Assembly: GCF_002151125.1 (NCBI RefSeq)
Contig: NZ_MDJZ01000004.1
Location: 1 to 64,000, forward strand
Origin: Clavibacter michiganensis
Lineage (GTDB): Bacteria; Actinomycetota; Actinomycetes; Actinomycetales; Microbacteriaceae
Direction of reading: 5' to 3'
DNA: 64,000 bases
How positions within the stretch are numbered: position 1 is the stretch's first letter; the number at the start of each line of letters is the position of its first letter. Under the pieces are notes generated by a model that was not told the DNA's origin, did not search any database, and saw nothing but the letters and a program-made list of their open reading frames with translations. The position numbers and the translations under genes are program-made. This document shows positions 21,254 to 28,845 of the stretch, in pieces.

Positions 21254-22228
21254 ATGACCGACACCACCACCGCTCCCGCGCCCCCGGCGCGCCGCACCCT
21301 CCTCCAGCGCCTGCCGCTCGTCTCGCACGTGCGCCAGAGCGTGGGCCTCCAGCGCGGCATGCTCGTCGCCGGGATGCTCATCACGGGCGCGTTCATCCTG
21401 CTCGCGGCGCTCGCGCCGGTCATCGCCCCGTTCGGTTTCGCGCAGGGCCGCGACGACAGCGGCTCCTTCCCGCGCCAGTCCGCACCCGACGGCACCCACA
21501 TCTGGGGCACCACGGTCGGCGGCTACGACGTGTTCTCCCGCGTCGTCTGGGGCACGCAGACCGCGCTGTCCGTCGTGGTGATCGCCGTGGTCCTCTCGCT
21601 GTTCGTCGGCGTGCTGCTCGGCGTCGTCTCGGGCTACCTCGGCGGCTGGCTCGACCGGATCCTCGTCGTCATCGCCGACGCCATCTACCCGTTCCCGACG
21701 CTGCTGCTCGCCATCGTGGTGAGCATCGTGCTGAACGGCGGGCAGTCGAGCCTGTGGGGCGGCATCCTGTCGGCGGCCGTCAGCATCACGGTCGTCTACA
21801 TCCCGCAGTACTTCCGCGTGATCCGCGCCGAGGTCGTGCGGCTGAAGGCGGAGGCGTTCGTCGAGAGCGCCAAGGTCATCGGGTCGTCGACGCCGCGGAT
21901 CATGTTCGTGCACGTGCTGCGGAACTCCACGCGCACGCTGCCGCTGATCCTCACGCTCAACGCGTCCGAGGCCATCCTCACGCTCGCCGGGCTCGGGTTC
22001 CTCGGCTTCGGCATCTCGCCGACGTCCGCGGCCGAGTGGGGCTACGACCTCAACCGCGCGCTCGCGGACACCGCGAGCGGCGTCTGGTGGACGGGCGTCT
22101 TCCCCGGCGTCGCCATCGTCATGCTCGTCCTCGGGCTCACGCTCGTGGGCGAGAGCGTCAACGACATCTCCGACCCCAAGCTCCGCGCCCGCAAGCGCGC
22201 CTCGACGAAGAAGAAGGTGGCCGCATGA
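21254..22228 (+). CDS. peptide ABC transporter permease (DppC type)
   Basis: 324 aa with the DppC layout: a cytoplasmic N-terminus (SHVRQSVGLQRGML), a first membrane helix, a periplasmic segment with HIWGTTVGGYDVFSRVVWG, then five helices. The EAA loop is FVESAKVIGSSTPRIMFVH. The HxxGTTxxGxDxxSR pattern is diagnostic for this subfamily. It overlaps the following ATPase gene (ATGA), so the two are translationally coupled. Confidence 0.93.
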   Translation: MTDTTTAPAPPARRTLLQRLPLVSHVRQSVGLQRGMLVAGMLITGAFILLAALAPVIAPFGFAQGRDDSGSFPRQSAPDGTHIWGTTVGGYDVFSRVVWGTQTALSVVVIAVVLSLFVGVLLGVVSGYLGGWLDRILVVIADAIYPFPTLLLAIVVSIVLNGGQSSLWGGILSAAVSITVVYIPQYFRVIRAEVVRLKAEAFVESAKVIGSSTPRIMFVHVLRNSTRTLPLILTLNASEAILTLAGLGFLGFGISPTSAAEWGYDLNRALADTASGVWWTGVFPGVAIVMLVLGLTLVGESVNDISDPKLRARKRASTKKKVAA

Positions 22229-23937
22229 GCGACGTCGTCTCCATCCGCGACCTCGGGGTGACCTTCGCGACCGACGGCGGCGACGTCCGCGCGGTCGACG
22301 GCGTCTCCCTCACGGTGTCGCCCGGCGAGATCCTCGCCATCGTGGGGGAGTCGGGGTCGGGCAAGTCCGTCACCGCCCGCACGATCCTCGGCCTCCTGCC
22401 CGACACGGCCGTCACCGACGGCGCCGTGCTCCTCAGCGACCGCACCGGCCAGGGCGCGGTCGACGTGCTCTCGATCTCCGCCGACCGGCTGCGCCAGGCG
22501 CGCGGCCGCGACGTGGCGATGGTGTTCCAGGAGCCGTCCACGGCGCTCAACCCCGTGCACACGGTGGGCTGGCAGATCGTCGAGGGCCTCCGCGCCCACG
22601 GCCGCGTCTCCAAGAAGGAGGGCCGCGCGAAGGCCATCGACATCCTCCGCCGCGTGGGCATCCCGGATCCCGAGACGCGCGTCGACCACTACCCGCACCA
22701 GTTCTCGGGCGGCCAGAAGCAGCGCGTCGTCATCGCGATGGCGCTCGTGCTGGACCCCGGCCTCATCGTCGCCGACGAGCCGACCACCGCGCTCGACGTC
22801 ACGGTGCAGGCGGAGATCCTCGACCTGCTGCGCCGCTGCCGCGACGAGTTCGGCGCGGCCGTGATCCTCATCACGCACAACATGGGCGTGGTGGCCGACC
22901 TCGCCGACCGCGTGGCGGTCATGTACCGCTCGCGGCTCGTGGAGCAGGCCGACGTCGCCACGCTCTTCGCGTCGCCGAAGGAGGAGTACACGCGGAACCT
23001 GCTGGCCTCCGTGCCGAAGCTCGGCGAGGGCGTCGCCGCCACCGTCGAGCGCGCGGCCGTGCGCTCGCGCGCCCGCACCGCGTCGGGCACCGAGGCGGTT
23101 CCGGTCGTCGAGGCGCGCGGGCTCGAGATCGAGTACCCGGGCCGCCTGGGGAGCCCCGCGTTCCGCGCCGTGAAGGGCGTCGACCTGCGCATCGAGGCGG
23201 GCGAGGTCCTCGGGCTGGTGGGGGAGTCGGGCTCCGGCAAGACCACCATCGGGCGCGCCATCGCGGGCCTCACCAACGTGACCGGCGGATCCCTCCAGGT
23301 CCTCGGCACCGAGATGCTCGGCGTGCGCGAGCGCGACTTCCGGAAGCTCCGCGCCGACATCGGCTTCGTGTTCCAGGACCCGGCGACGAGCTTCAACCCG
23401 CGCCTCACGATCGCCGAGTGCGTGGCCGAGCCGCTCATCGTGCACGGCCGGGCGAGGACCCCGCAGGCCGCGCGCGGGCGCGTCGACGAGCTCATGGAGG
23501 CGGTGCAGCTGCCGAAGGCCTTCGGCGACCGCTACCCGCACGAGCTCTCGGGCGGGCAGCGCCAGCGCGCGAGCCTCGCCCGCGGCCTCGCGCTCGAGCC
23601 GTCGCTGCTCGTCGCGGACGAGCCGACGAGCGCGCTCGACGTGTCCGTGCAGGCGCGCGTGCTGGAGCTCTTCGCCGAGCTGCAGCGCGAGCTCGGGTTC
23701 GCGGCGCTGTTCATCAGCCACGACCTCGCGGTCGTCGACCTGCTGGCCGACCGGATCGCCGTGCTCTACCGCGGCGAGCTGGTCGAGGAGGGCACGGGCG
23801 CCGAGGTGCTCGGGAACCCGCAGCACCCGTACACGCAGCGGCTGCTCGCGTCGCTGCCCGTGCCCGACCCGGGCGAGCAGGCCGAGCGCCGCGCCCGGCT
23901 GCACGCGCTCCGGGCCGCCGAGCGGCCCGCCGGCTAG
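22225..23937 (+). CDS. fused double ATPase of the peptide ABC transporter (DppD-DppF type)
   Basis: 570 aa protein with two complete ABC ATPase domains in one chain, replacing the usual separate D and F subunits. The first has Walker A GESGSGKS, signature FSGGQKQR and Walker B LIVADEP. The second, starting about residue 290, has GESGSGKT, LSGGQRQR and LLVADEP. Each is followed by an oligopeptide/dipeptide-transporter C-terminal extension (YTRNLLASVP; HPYTQRLLASLP). The fused form is common in actinobacteria and enforces a heterodimer-like arrangement. Confidence 0.92.
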   Translation: MSDVVSIRDLGVTFATDGGDVRAVDGVSLTVSPGEILAIVGESGSGKSVTARTILGLLPDTAVTDGAVLLSDRTGQGAVDVLSISADRLRQARGRDVAMVFQEPSTALNPVHTVGWQIVEGLRAHGRVSKKEGRAKAIDILRRVGIPDPETRVDHYPHQFSGGQKQRVVIAMALVLDPGLIVADEPTTALDVTVQAEILDLLRRCRDEFGAAVILITHNMGVVADLADRVAVMYRSRLVEQADVATLFASPKEEYTRNLLASVPKLGEGVAATVERAAVRSRARTASGTEAVPVVEARGLEIEYPGRLGSPAFRAVKGVDLRIEAGEVLGLVGESGSGKTTIGRAIAGLTNVTGGSLQVLGTEMLGVRERDFRKLRADIGFVFQDPATSFNPRLTIAECVAEPLIVHGRARTPQAARGRVDELMEAVQLPKAFGDRYPHELSGGQRQRASLARGLALEPSLLVADEPTSALDVSVQARVLELFAELQRELGFAALFISHDLAVVDLLADRIAVLYRGELVEEGTGAEVLGNPQHPYTQRLLASLPVPDPGEQAERRARLHALRAAERPAG

Positions 23938-23993
23938 GCGGCTCCGAGCGGGGCCCGCCCGACCCCGGGCATGATGGGTCGGAACCCGCATCC

Positions 23994-24024
23994 GTCGTGC
24001 GGCAGGCGTCGCCTGCCGCACGAC
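23994..24024. other. perfect 14-bp inverted repeat before the third ATPase gene
   Basis: GTCGTGCGGCAGGC and its exact inverse complement enclose the 3-base loop GTC. It lies between the double ATPase and the third ATPase genes. It can form a stem-loop in RNA of either strand and may end or attenuate the upstream operon. A dyad operator is the alternative. Confidence 0.6.
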
Positions 24025-24046
24025 CACGCCGAGGACGGAGCAGCGC

Positions 24047-25000
24047 ATGACGCACACCCCCCGAGACGCCGACGCGGACGGCGGATCCGCCGGGCCCGTG
24101 CTCGACGCCCGCGATCTGCGTCTCGCCTATCCCGCGCGGCGCGGGGCGGAGACGCCGCCGGCCGTCGACGGGATCACGCTGCGGATCCAGCCGGGCGAGG
24201 TGCTCGGCGTCGTGGGCGCGAGCGGATCCGGCAAGTCGTCCCTCGCGCGCGTGCTCGCGGGCCTCGTCCCGTCCGGCGACGAGGGCGCGGCCGTCCCCCG
24301 GATCACGGGTGGCGACGCCTCCGTGCTCGGCCAGGGCCTCCGCCGCATGGGCCGCCGTGCCCGCACCCGCACCACCTACGGCATCGGCTACGTGCCGCAG
24401 GACGCCGGCACCACGCTGCACCCGCAGCTCACGGCGAGCGAGGCCATCGCCGAGCCGATCTTCTCCCGCGACCGACGCTTCGACAGCCAGGTGGCCGCGC
24501 GCCGCGTCGTCACGCTCCTGACCGCGCTCGACCTGCCGCCCGGGACGCAGGACAGGTACCCGCACGAGCTCTCCAGCGGCCAGCGCCAGCGCGTCGCCCT
24601 CGCCCGGGCGCTCGTGCTCGGCCCGCGCCTCCTCATCGCCGACGAGCCGACCTCGGGCGTGGACGTGATGAGCCGCGTCGCCGTGCTCGACCTGCTCCGC
24701 GACCTCCAGTCCCGCGGCGGCTTCTCCGCGCTCGTGGTGAGCCACGACCTCGCGGTCGTCGAGCGCCTCACCGACCGCCTCGCCGTGCTGCACCGCGGCA
24801 AGCTGGTCGGCCACGGCGCCGTCGACGACGTGCTGGCGGATCCGACCCACCCCTACGTGCAGGGGCTCGCCCAGTCGCGCACCGCGGCCGAGCCCCCTCG
24901 CGAACACGACGCCGATCACGCGGAGGGCGACCCGCCCGTCGTGCTGCGATCCGCCGAACCGCCCGCCCGCGTCCCGCATCCCCGGAGGCCCCTCGCATGA
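24047..25000 (+). CDS. ABC transporter ATP-binding protein, oligopeptide/nickel family
   Basis: 317 aa single ABC ATPase with Walker A GASGSGKSS (about 60), signature LSSGQRQR (one Gly replaced by Ser, still usual), Walker B LLIADEPTSG and the family extension HPYVQGLAQS. The C-terminal 45 residues are low-complexity and charged. With the double ATPase just upstream there are three ATPase domains for one permease pair. This subunit may serve the same importer in an alternative pairing or another transporter elsewhere. Its stop overlaps the next gene (ATGA). Confidence 0.85.
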   Translation: MTHTPRDADADGGSAGPVLDARDLRLAYPARRGAETPPAVDGITLRIQPGEVLGVVGASGSGKSSLARVLAGLVPSGDEGAAVPRITGGDASVLGQGLRRMGRRARTRTTYGIGYVPQDAGTTLHPQLTASEAIAEPIFSRDRRFDSQVAARRVVTLLTALDLPPGTQDRYPHELSSGQRQRVALARALVLGPRLLIADEPTSGVDVMSRVAVLDLLRDLQSRGGFSALVVSHDLAVVERLTDRLAVLHRGKLVGHGAVDDVLADPTHPYVQGLAQSRTAAEPPREHDADHAEGDPPVVLRSAEPPARVPHPRRPLA

Positions 25001-26016
25001 CCGACACGAACCGCTCAGCCCCCGCTCCCCGCCGCGTCCACCGCGCGGTCGACGGGGCCACGCCCCACCGCCTCACGGGCGACGCGCGACCCGTGCCCGG
25101 CCCCATCGCCATGCTCCCGCGCACGGAGGACGCCTACCTCGAGGCCGTCCGCGACGCGGGCGGAGAGGTCGCCGAGCTGTCGGAGGAGACGCGCGGCATC
25201 GTCTGGCTCTCCATCCGCCGCGCGGCGGAGCTCACCGACACGCTCGCCGCCAACCCGCAGGTGCAGTGGGTGCAGCTGCCGTTCGCGGGCGTCGACGCCT
25301 TCGCCGACACGCTCCGGGAGTGCGACCGACCCGACCTCGTCTGGACGAGCGCGAAGGGCGCCTACTCCGAGCCCGTCGCCGAGCACGCGCTCGCGCTGAC
25401 CCTCGCGACGCTGCGGCAGCTGCCGGAGCGCGCGCGGGCGACCTCCTGGGGATCGTCGGCGGGCCTCTCGCTCTACCGCTCCGAGGTCGTCGTGGTCGGC
25501 GCCGGCGGCATCGCGCTGGAGTACATCCGGCTGCTCGCCCCGTTCGACTGCACCGTGACGGTCGTGCGCCGCAGCGGCGACCCGGTGGAGGGCGCCGACC
25601 GCACCGTCACCGCCGACCGGCTCGACGAGGTGCTCGCGGACGCCGACGTCGTGATGCTCGCCGCGGCCAGCACCGACGACACCGCGGGCCTCATCGGCGC
25701 GGCGCAGCTGGCGGCGATGAAGGACACGGCCGTCCTCGTGAACATCGCCCGCGGCGCGCTCGTCGATCCCGACGCCCTGCTCGACGCGCTCCGCTCCGGC
25801 GGGATCCACGGCGCGGGCCTCGACGTCACGTCGCCCGAGCCGCTGCCCGACGGCCACCCGCTGTTCTCCGAGCCGCGCTGCATCGTGACGCCGCACACGG
25901 CCGACACCCCGGACATGGTGCGGCCGCTGCTCGCCGAGCGGATCCGCCTCAACACGGAAGGCTTCCTCCGCACCGGCGACTTCGTCGGCATCGTCGAGCC
26001 GTCCTCCGGGTACTGA
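24997..26016 (+). CDS. D-isomer-specific 2-hydroxyacid dehydrogenase family protein
   Basis: 339 aa NAD-dependent oxidoreductase. The Rossmann loop is VVVGAGGIALEYIRLL, with Ala and Ile in place of the usual final Gly positions. Catalytic-region motifs follow: VNIARGALVDPDAL with the substrate-binding Arg, DVTSPEPLPDGHPLF, and the catalytic His in VTPHTAD. Translation is coupled to the ATPase gene upstream, so it may act on an imported compound, which is inference. The oxo-acid substrate cannot be named. Confidence 0.85.
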   Translation: MTDTNRSAPAPRRVHRAVDGATPHRLTGDARPVPGPIAMLPRTEDAYLEAVRDAGGEVAELSEETRGIVWLSIRRAAELTDTLAANPQVQWVQLPFAGVDAFADTLRECDRPDLVWTSAKGAYSEPVAEHALALTLATLRQLPERARATSWGSSAGLSLYRSEVVVVGAGGIALEYIRLLAPFDCTVTVVRRSGDPVEGADRTVTADRLDEVLADADVVMLAAASTDDTAGLIGAAQLAAMKDTAVLVNIARGALVDPDALLDALRSGGIHGAGLDVTSPEPLPDGHPLFSEPRCIVTPHTADTPDMVRPLLAERIRLNTEGFLRTGDFVGIVEPSSGY

Positions 26017-26068
26017 CCGGCGGCGTGCCCGTAGGGTGAGCGGGGTGATGACGCCCGAGGAAGCCGCC

Positions 26069-27076
26069 ATGCCCGAGGTCTCGATGTGGGCGGGCGGCTA
26101 CACCGCCGACGCCGGCGGCTCGGGCATCGGCATCACGGGCCTCGCGGTCGATCCCATCACGGGCGAGATGGCGGTCGTCGGCACCGCCGTGGAGACTCCC
26201 TCGCCCTCGTTCCTCCTCGCGCACGGCGACATGGTCTACGCGGTGGGCGAGGCCGCCGACCGCGTCGAGGCGTTCCGCCGCGCACCCGGAGGCTCGCTGC
26301 AGTGGGCGGGCGGGCAGCCGAGCGGGGGATCCGGCCCCTGCCACCTGCACGTGGTCGACGGCCTGCTCCTCACGTCGCACTACGGCGACGGCATCGTCGC
26401 CGTCCACCCGATCGCGCACGACGGCACGCTCGGCGAGGCCGTGCAGCTCCTCGCCGCGGAGGGCTCCGGCCCCCGCCCGCAGCAGGACGGGCCGCACGCG
26501 CACAGCACGCTCCACGTCGGCGGCGGGACGGTCCTCAGCGCCGACCTCGGCACCGACGCCGTCCACGTCCACGCGCTCCGCGACGGCCGGCTCGACCGCA
26601 TCGGCGCGCTCGCCCTCCCGCCCGGCACGGGTCCCCGGCACATGGCCCTCCTGTCGTCCGGCCGCGTGCTCCTCGTCGGCGAGCTCGACGGGACCCTGCA
26701 CGCGCTCGAGGGGACCGGCACGGACTGGCGCGTCATCGCGTCCACGTCGTGCGCGGCCGTGCCCGACGCCCGCGACTCCGCCGCCGAGGTCCGCGTCTCC
26801 GCCGACGAGCGGCTCGCCTACGTCGGCCTCCGCGGCTCCGAGCGGATCGCGGTGGTCGGCATCGCCGCCGACGGCGCGCTCGCGCCCGTGGCCGCGTTCG
26901 ACTGCGGCGGCGAGACGCCCCGGCACCACGTGGTGGTCGAGGACCGGCTGCACGTGGCGAACCAGGGATCCGGCACGGTCGCGTCCTTCCGGCTGGATCC
27001 GGCGACCGGGCTGCCCACCGCGGGGCCGGTCGTGATCGCGGTGCCGAGCCCCACCTACCTGCTGCCGGCCGACTAG
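26069..27076 (+). CDS. lactonase-family beta-propeller protein (6-phosphogluconolactonase-like)
   Basis: 335 aa, seven-bladed beta-propeller of the YbhE/cycloisomerase-2 family, which includes 6-phosphogluconolactonase. Repeated blade motifs are visible (AGGYTADAGG, GSGPCHLHV, DGPHAHSTLHV, GTGPRHMALL, CGGETPRHHVV). The His-containing blade loops match the family active site. Earlier in-frame GTG codons at 26036 and 26045 are possible. The ATG at 26069 has a GAGGAAG site six bases upstream and begins where the domain begins. No signal peptide. Confidence 0.85.
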   Translation: MPEVSMWAGGYTADAGGSGIGITGLAVDPITGEMAVVGTAVETPSPSFLLAHGDMVYAVGEAADRVEAFRRAPGGSLQWAGGQPSGGSGPCHLHVVDGLLLTSHYGDGIVAVHPIAHDGTLGEAVQLLAAEGSGPRPQQDGPHAHSTLHVGGGTVLSADLGTDAVHVHALRDGRLDRIGALALPPGTGPRHMALLSSGRVLLVGELDGTLHALEGTGTDWRVIASTSCAAVPDARDSAAEVRVSADERLAYVGLRGSERIAVVGIAADGALAPVAAFDCGGETPRHHVVVEDRLHVANQGSGTVASFRLDPATGLPTAGPVVIAVPSPTYLLPAD

Positions 27077-27091
27077 CGCACGGCGCCCGCC

Positions 27092-27493
27092 TCAGCGCAG
27101 CAGCAGGGGAGCGGCCTCGCGGATCTCCTCCTCGACGCCGAGGCCGCGCCAGCCCGCGGCGGTGAAGGCGCGCCCGCCGACGCCGTTGCGGTCCATCAGG
27201 GCGAAGCCGACCGCGCGGACCCCCGAGTAGGCGATGAGCACGGGGCGCGCGGGATCCGACACGAGCGCCACCACGCGACCGCGGCGGGACTCGAGGAGCG
27301 GCAGCGTGTCCGACGGCGGGTCGCCGGGGCGGGCGGCGACCGCGTCGTCGACCGGATCGGCGCCCGCGTGGCCCGCCTCGTCCGCGTCGGGATCCGCCGG
27401 TCCGGCCGCGCGCTCCCGCCGGTCCTCCTCGAGCAGCGCCCACAGCCGGTCCGCGTCGTGGGGTCGCGCCTGCACGACCTGGAACATGCCCAT
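27092..27493 (-). CDS. hypothetical protein, divergent from the RiPP cluster
   Basis: 133 aa, not recognised. It begins MGMFQVVQARPHDADRLWALL, which resembles the start of some GNAT acetyltransferases, but no acetyl-CoA loop follows. The middle is Asp/Ala/Pro-rich, and the end includes RAVGFALMDRNGVGGRAF. An ATG two codons later is an alternative start. It is transcribed away from the precursor-peptide gene, and the Fur/Zur-like palindrome lies in the shared 106-bp intergenic region. It could be under the same control. Convergent with the lactonase gene, 15 bases apart. Confidence 0.6.
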   Translation of the reverse strand: MGMFQVVQARPHDADRLWALLEEDRRERAAGPADPDADEAGHAGADPVDDAVAARPGDPPSDTLPLLESRRGRVVALVSDPARPVLIAYSGVRAVGFALMDRNGVGGRAFTAAGWRGLGVEEEIREAAPLLLR

Positions 27494-27557
27494 GCGCCGA
27501 CGCTACCTGTGGACAGCGCGTCCGCCGAGGATGCGGGCCGCCCTATCTTCTCTCCCG

Positions 27558-27578
27558 TATTGAGAATGGTTCTCGATA
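27558..27578. promoter_or_regulatory. Fur/Zur-like palindromic operator
   Basis: A 21-bp interrupted palindrome with core GAGAATGGTTCTC, extended by TAT on the left and ATA on the right; eight of ten base pairs are symmetric. Aligned to the 7-1-7 box of Fur-family repressors (TGATAAT-N-ATTATCA), or to the actinobacterial Zur box TGAAAATGATTTTCA, it keeps the TGA.AATG.TT.TC positions. It lies 22 bases before the precursor ATG, in the position for a repressor to block the promoter. It does not resemble the DtxR/IdeR iron box. Which metal regulator binds is not shown by the sequence. Confidence 0.65.
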
Positions 27579-27599
27579 CTAGAGAGAGAGGATGACGAC

Positions 27600-27788
27600 A
27601 TGATCGACGTCTCCATCACCAGGATCGCCGGCGACGACGTGCTGAGCGCGCCGCAGGGACCGGGCACGAACGCCCTCGTCCACAACCCGTTCGCCGTCGA
27701 GGCGATCGCCGGCGACGACGTGCTCAGCGCGCCGCAGGGACCGGGCACGAACGCCCTCGTCCACAACCCCTTCGCTCTCCAGGACTAG
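27600..27788 (+). CDS. candidate RiPP precursor peptide with two repeated cores
   Basis: 62 aa. A short start (MIDVSITR) precedes two copies of a 24-residue unit. They begin IAGDDVLSAPQ, end NALVHNPFA (residues 9-32 and 36-59), are joined by VEA and are followed by LQD. The DNA copies differ at only 3 of 72 bases, so the duplication is recent or kept uniform. Each unit has one Ser, one Thr and one His and no Cys, so a YcaO cyclodehydratase could act only on Ser/Thr. Purine-rich ribosome-binding site AGAGAGGA sits seven bases before the ATG. An operator precedes and a hairpin follows. Which part is leader is unclear, since almost the whole peptide is repeat. Confidence 0.75.
   Translation: MIDVSITRIAGDDVLSAPQGPGTNALVHNPFAVEAIAGDDVLSAPQGPGTNALVHNPFALQD
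27624..27776 (+). repeat. two 72-bp direct repeats inside the precursor gene
   Basis: Copies at 27624-27695 and 27705-27776 are 69/72 identical; all three differences are at third codon positions and silent. The 9-base spacer encodes Val-Glu-Ala. Only synonymous changes suggests selection on the peptide unit. Confidence 0.95.
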
Positions 27789-27798
27789 GAGAGGGAAG

Positions 27799-27828
27799 CC
27801 GGCCGGCGCGCACCCGCGCGCCGGCCGG
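27799..27828 (+). terminator. perfect 13-bp hairpin after the precursor gene
   Basis: CCGGCCGGCGCGC pairs with its exact inverse across the 4-base loop ACCC, starting 10 bases after the precursor stop. No T run follows. A strong hairpin between precursor and modification genes is a usual way for RiPP operons to make precursor mRNA in excess. Confidence 0.75.
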
Positions 27829-27888
27829 GACGACGTCCGCCCGCATCCGCCGCCCGGCCCGCGCCGCCGCCACCGATCGTGAGACCGC

Positions 27889-28845
27889 ATGCTCCGCCTC
27901 GCCCCGCACCACCGCCTCTACCGCGTCGCCGTCGACGAGTGGCGGCACGTCACCCCCGCGCTCGAGTTCCACCGCGTGAGCGGACCCGACGGGATCGTCG
28001 CCGACGTGGCGGCGCGCCTCGCGGCGTACGGGGTGGCGGATCCGCACGACCCGGCGGAGGACGGCGCGGGCGCGGACGACCCCGGCGCGCCCCTCGTGCG
28101 CCTGCTGCGGGATCGCGGCGCCCTGACCGCCTCCCGCGACGACGTGCCGTGGCCCCTCCCCGGCACCGGTCCCGTCGCGATCCGGGGCACCGGGCCGGTC
28201 GCCGGGACCCTGCGCGCGCTGCTCGGCGACCGCGCCCTCGGCATCGCCCCGGACGACGCCGTCCCCGCGACCGCCTGCGCCCTCGTCTCGGTCGCGCCCG
28301 AGCAGCCCGACGCCCGCTGGAGCGCCCTCGGCCCCGAGCTCGCCCGCACCGGGCTTCCCTGGCACCGCGTGCACCAGGAGGGCGAGCTCCTCGTCGTCGG
28401 GCCGCTGCAGGCCCCGGGCGGATCCGGTGCCGTCACGTACGCCGACTACCGCGGACGCCGACGCGCCGCCCACCGCGTGGTCGAGGAGCTCGACCGGCTC
28501 TGGCGCGAGGCCGACGCGCGCGCCGCCGCGGGGGTGGCCCCGCCGGACGCCTGGCACGGGATCGACGCCGGTGTCGCCGCCCTCGCCGCGGGGATCGTGA
28601 TCCACGAGCTGGCGGAGCACCTCGCCCGCGCCTCCGGCACCGGCGACGGGGCGGACGCACCCGGCGTCCGGTACGAGCACACGATCGTGGTCGCGACCGG
28701 CCTCGTCGAGCGCCATCCCGTGCTGCCGCTGCCCGTCGACCTCGCCGGCCCACCCGCACCCGCCGGCCCGCCCGCATCCGGCGCCCCGTCGGCATCGACT
28801 GACGCGATCCCACCGGCCGACGCGACGGGCGCGGGCGCACGGTGA
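27889..28845 (+). CDS. ocin-ThiF-like TOMM leader-binding / cyclodehydratase partner protein
   Basis: 318 aa, resembling the E1/ThiF-like partner proteins that bind the precursor leader and stimulate azoline-forming YcaO enzymes. The N-terminal part (RLAPHHRLYRVAVDEWRHV and VAARLAAYGV) fits a leader-recognition fold. A degenerate nucleotide-loop GTGPVAGTLRALL (about 104-116) and GLPWHRVHQEGELLVVGPL match the family. The usual zinc-ligand Cys motifs after the GPL segment are missing (PGGSGAVTYADY). The last 45 residues are Pro/Ala-rich. Its stop overlaps the next gene, so it is in one operon with the hydrolase and both YcaO genes. Confidence 0.75.
   Translation: MLRLAPHHRLYRVAVDEWRHVTPALEFHRVSGPDGIVADVAARLAAYGVADPHDPAEDGAGADDPGAPLVRLLRDRGALTASRDDVPWPLPGTGPVAIRGTGPVAGTLRALLGDRALGIAPDDAVPATACALVSVAPEQPDARWSALGPELARTGLPWHRVHQEGELLVVGPLQAPGGSGAVTYADYRGRRRAAHRVVEELDRLWREADARAAAGVAPPDAWHGIDAGVAALAAGIVIHELAEHLARASGTGDGADAPGVRYEHTIVVATGLVERHPVLPLPVDLAGPPAPAGPPASGAPSASTDAIPPADATGAGAR

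Noticed and set aside
27541-27599. DtxR/IdeR-type iron box in front of the RiPP operon
   Set aside because: The palindrome lacks the TTAGG...CCTAA pattern of DtxR/IdeR sites. The Fur/Zur-type 7-1-7 reading fits better.
27503-27890. Two minus-strand frames across the precursor gene, one with a repeated GPCGALSTSSPA segment
   Set aside because: Their repeat is only the reverse reading of the 72-bp direct repeats. The plus-strand frame has a ribosome-binding site, silent-only differences between copies, a hairpin and a fitting neighbourhood.
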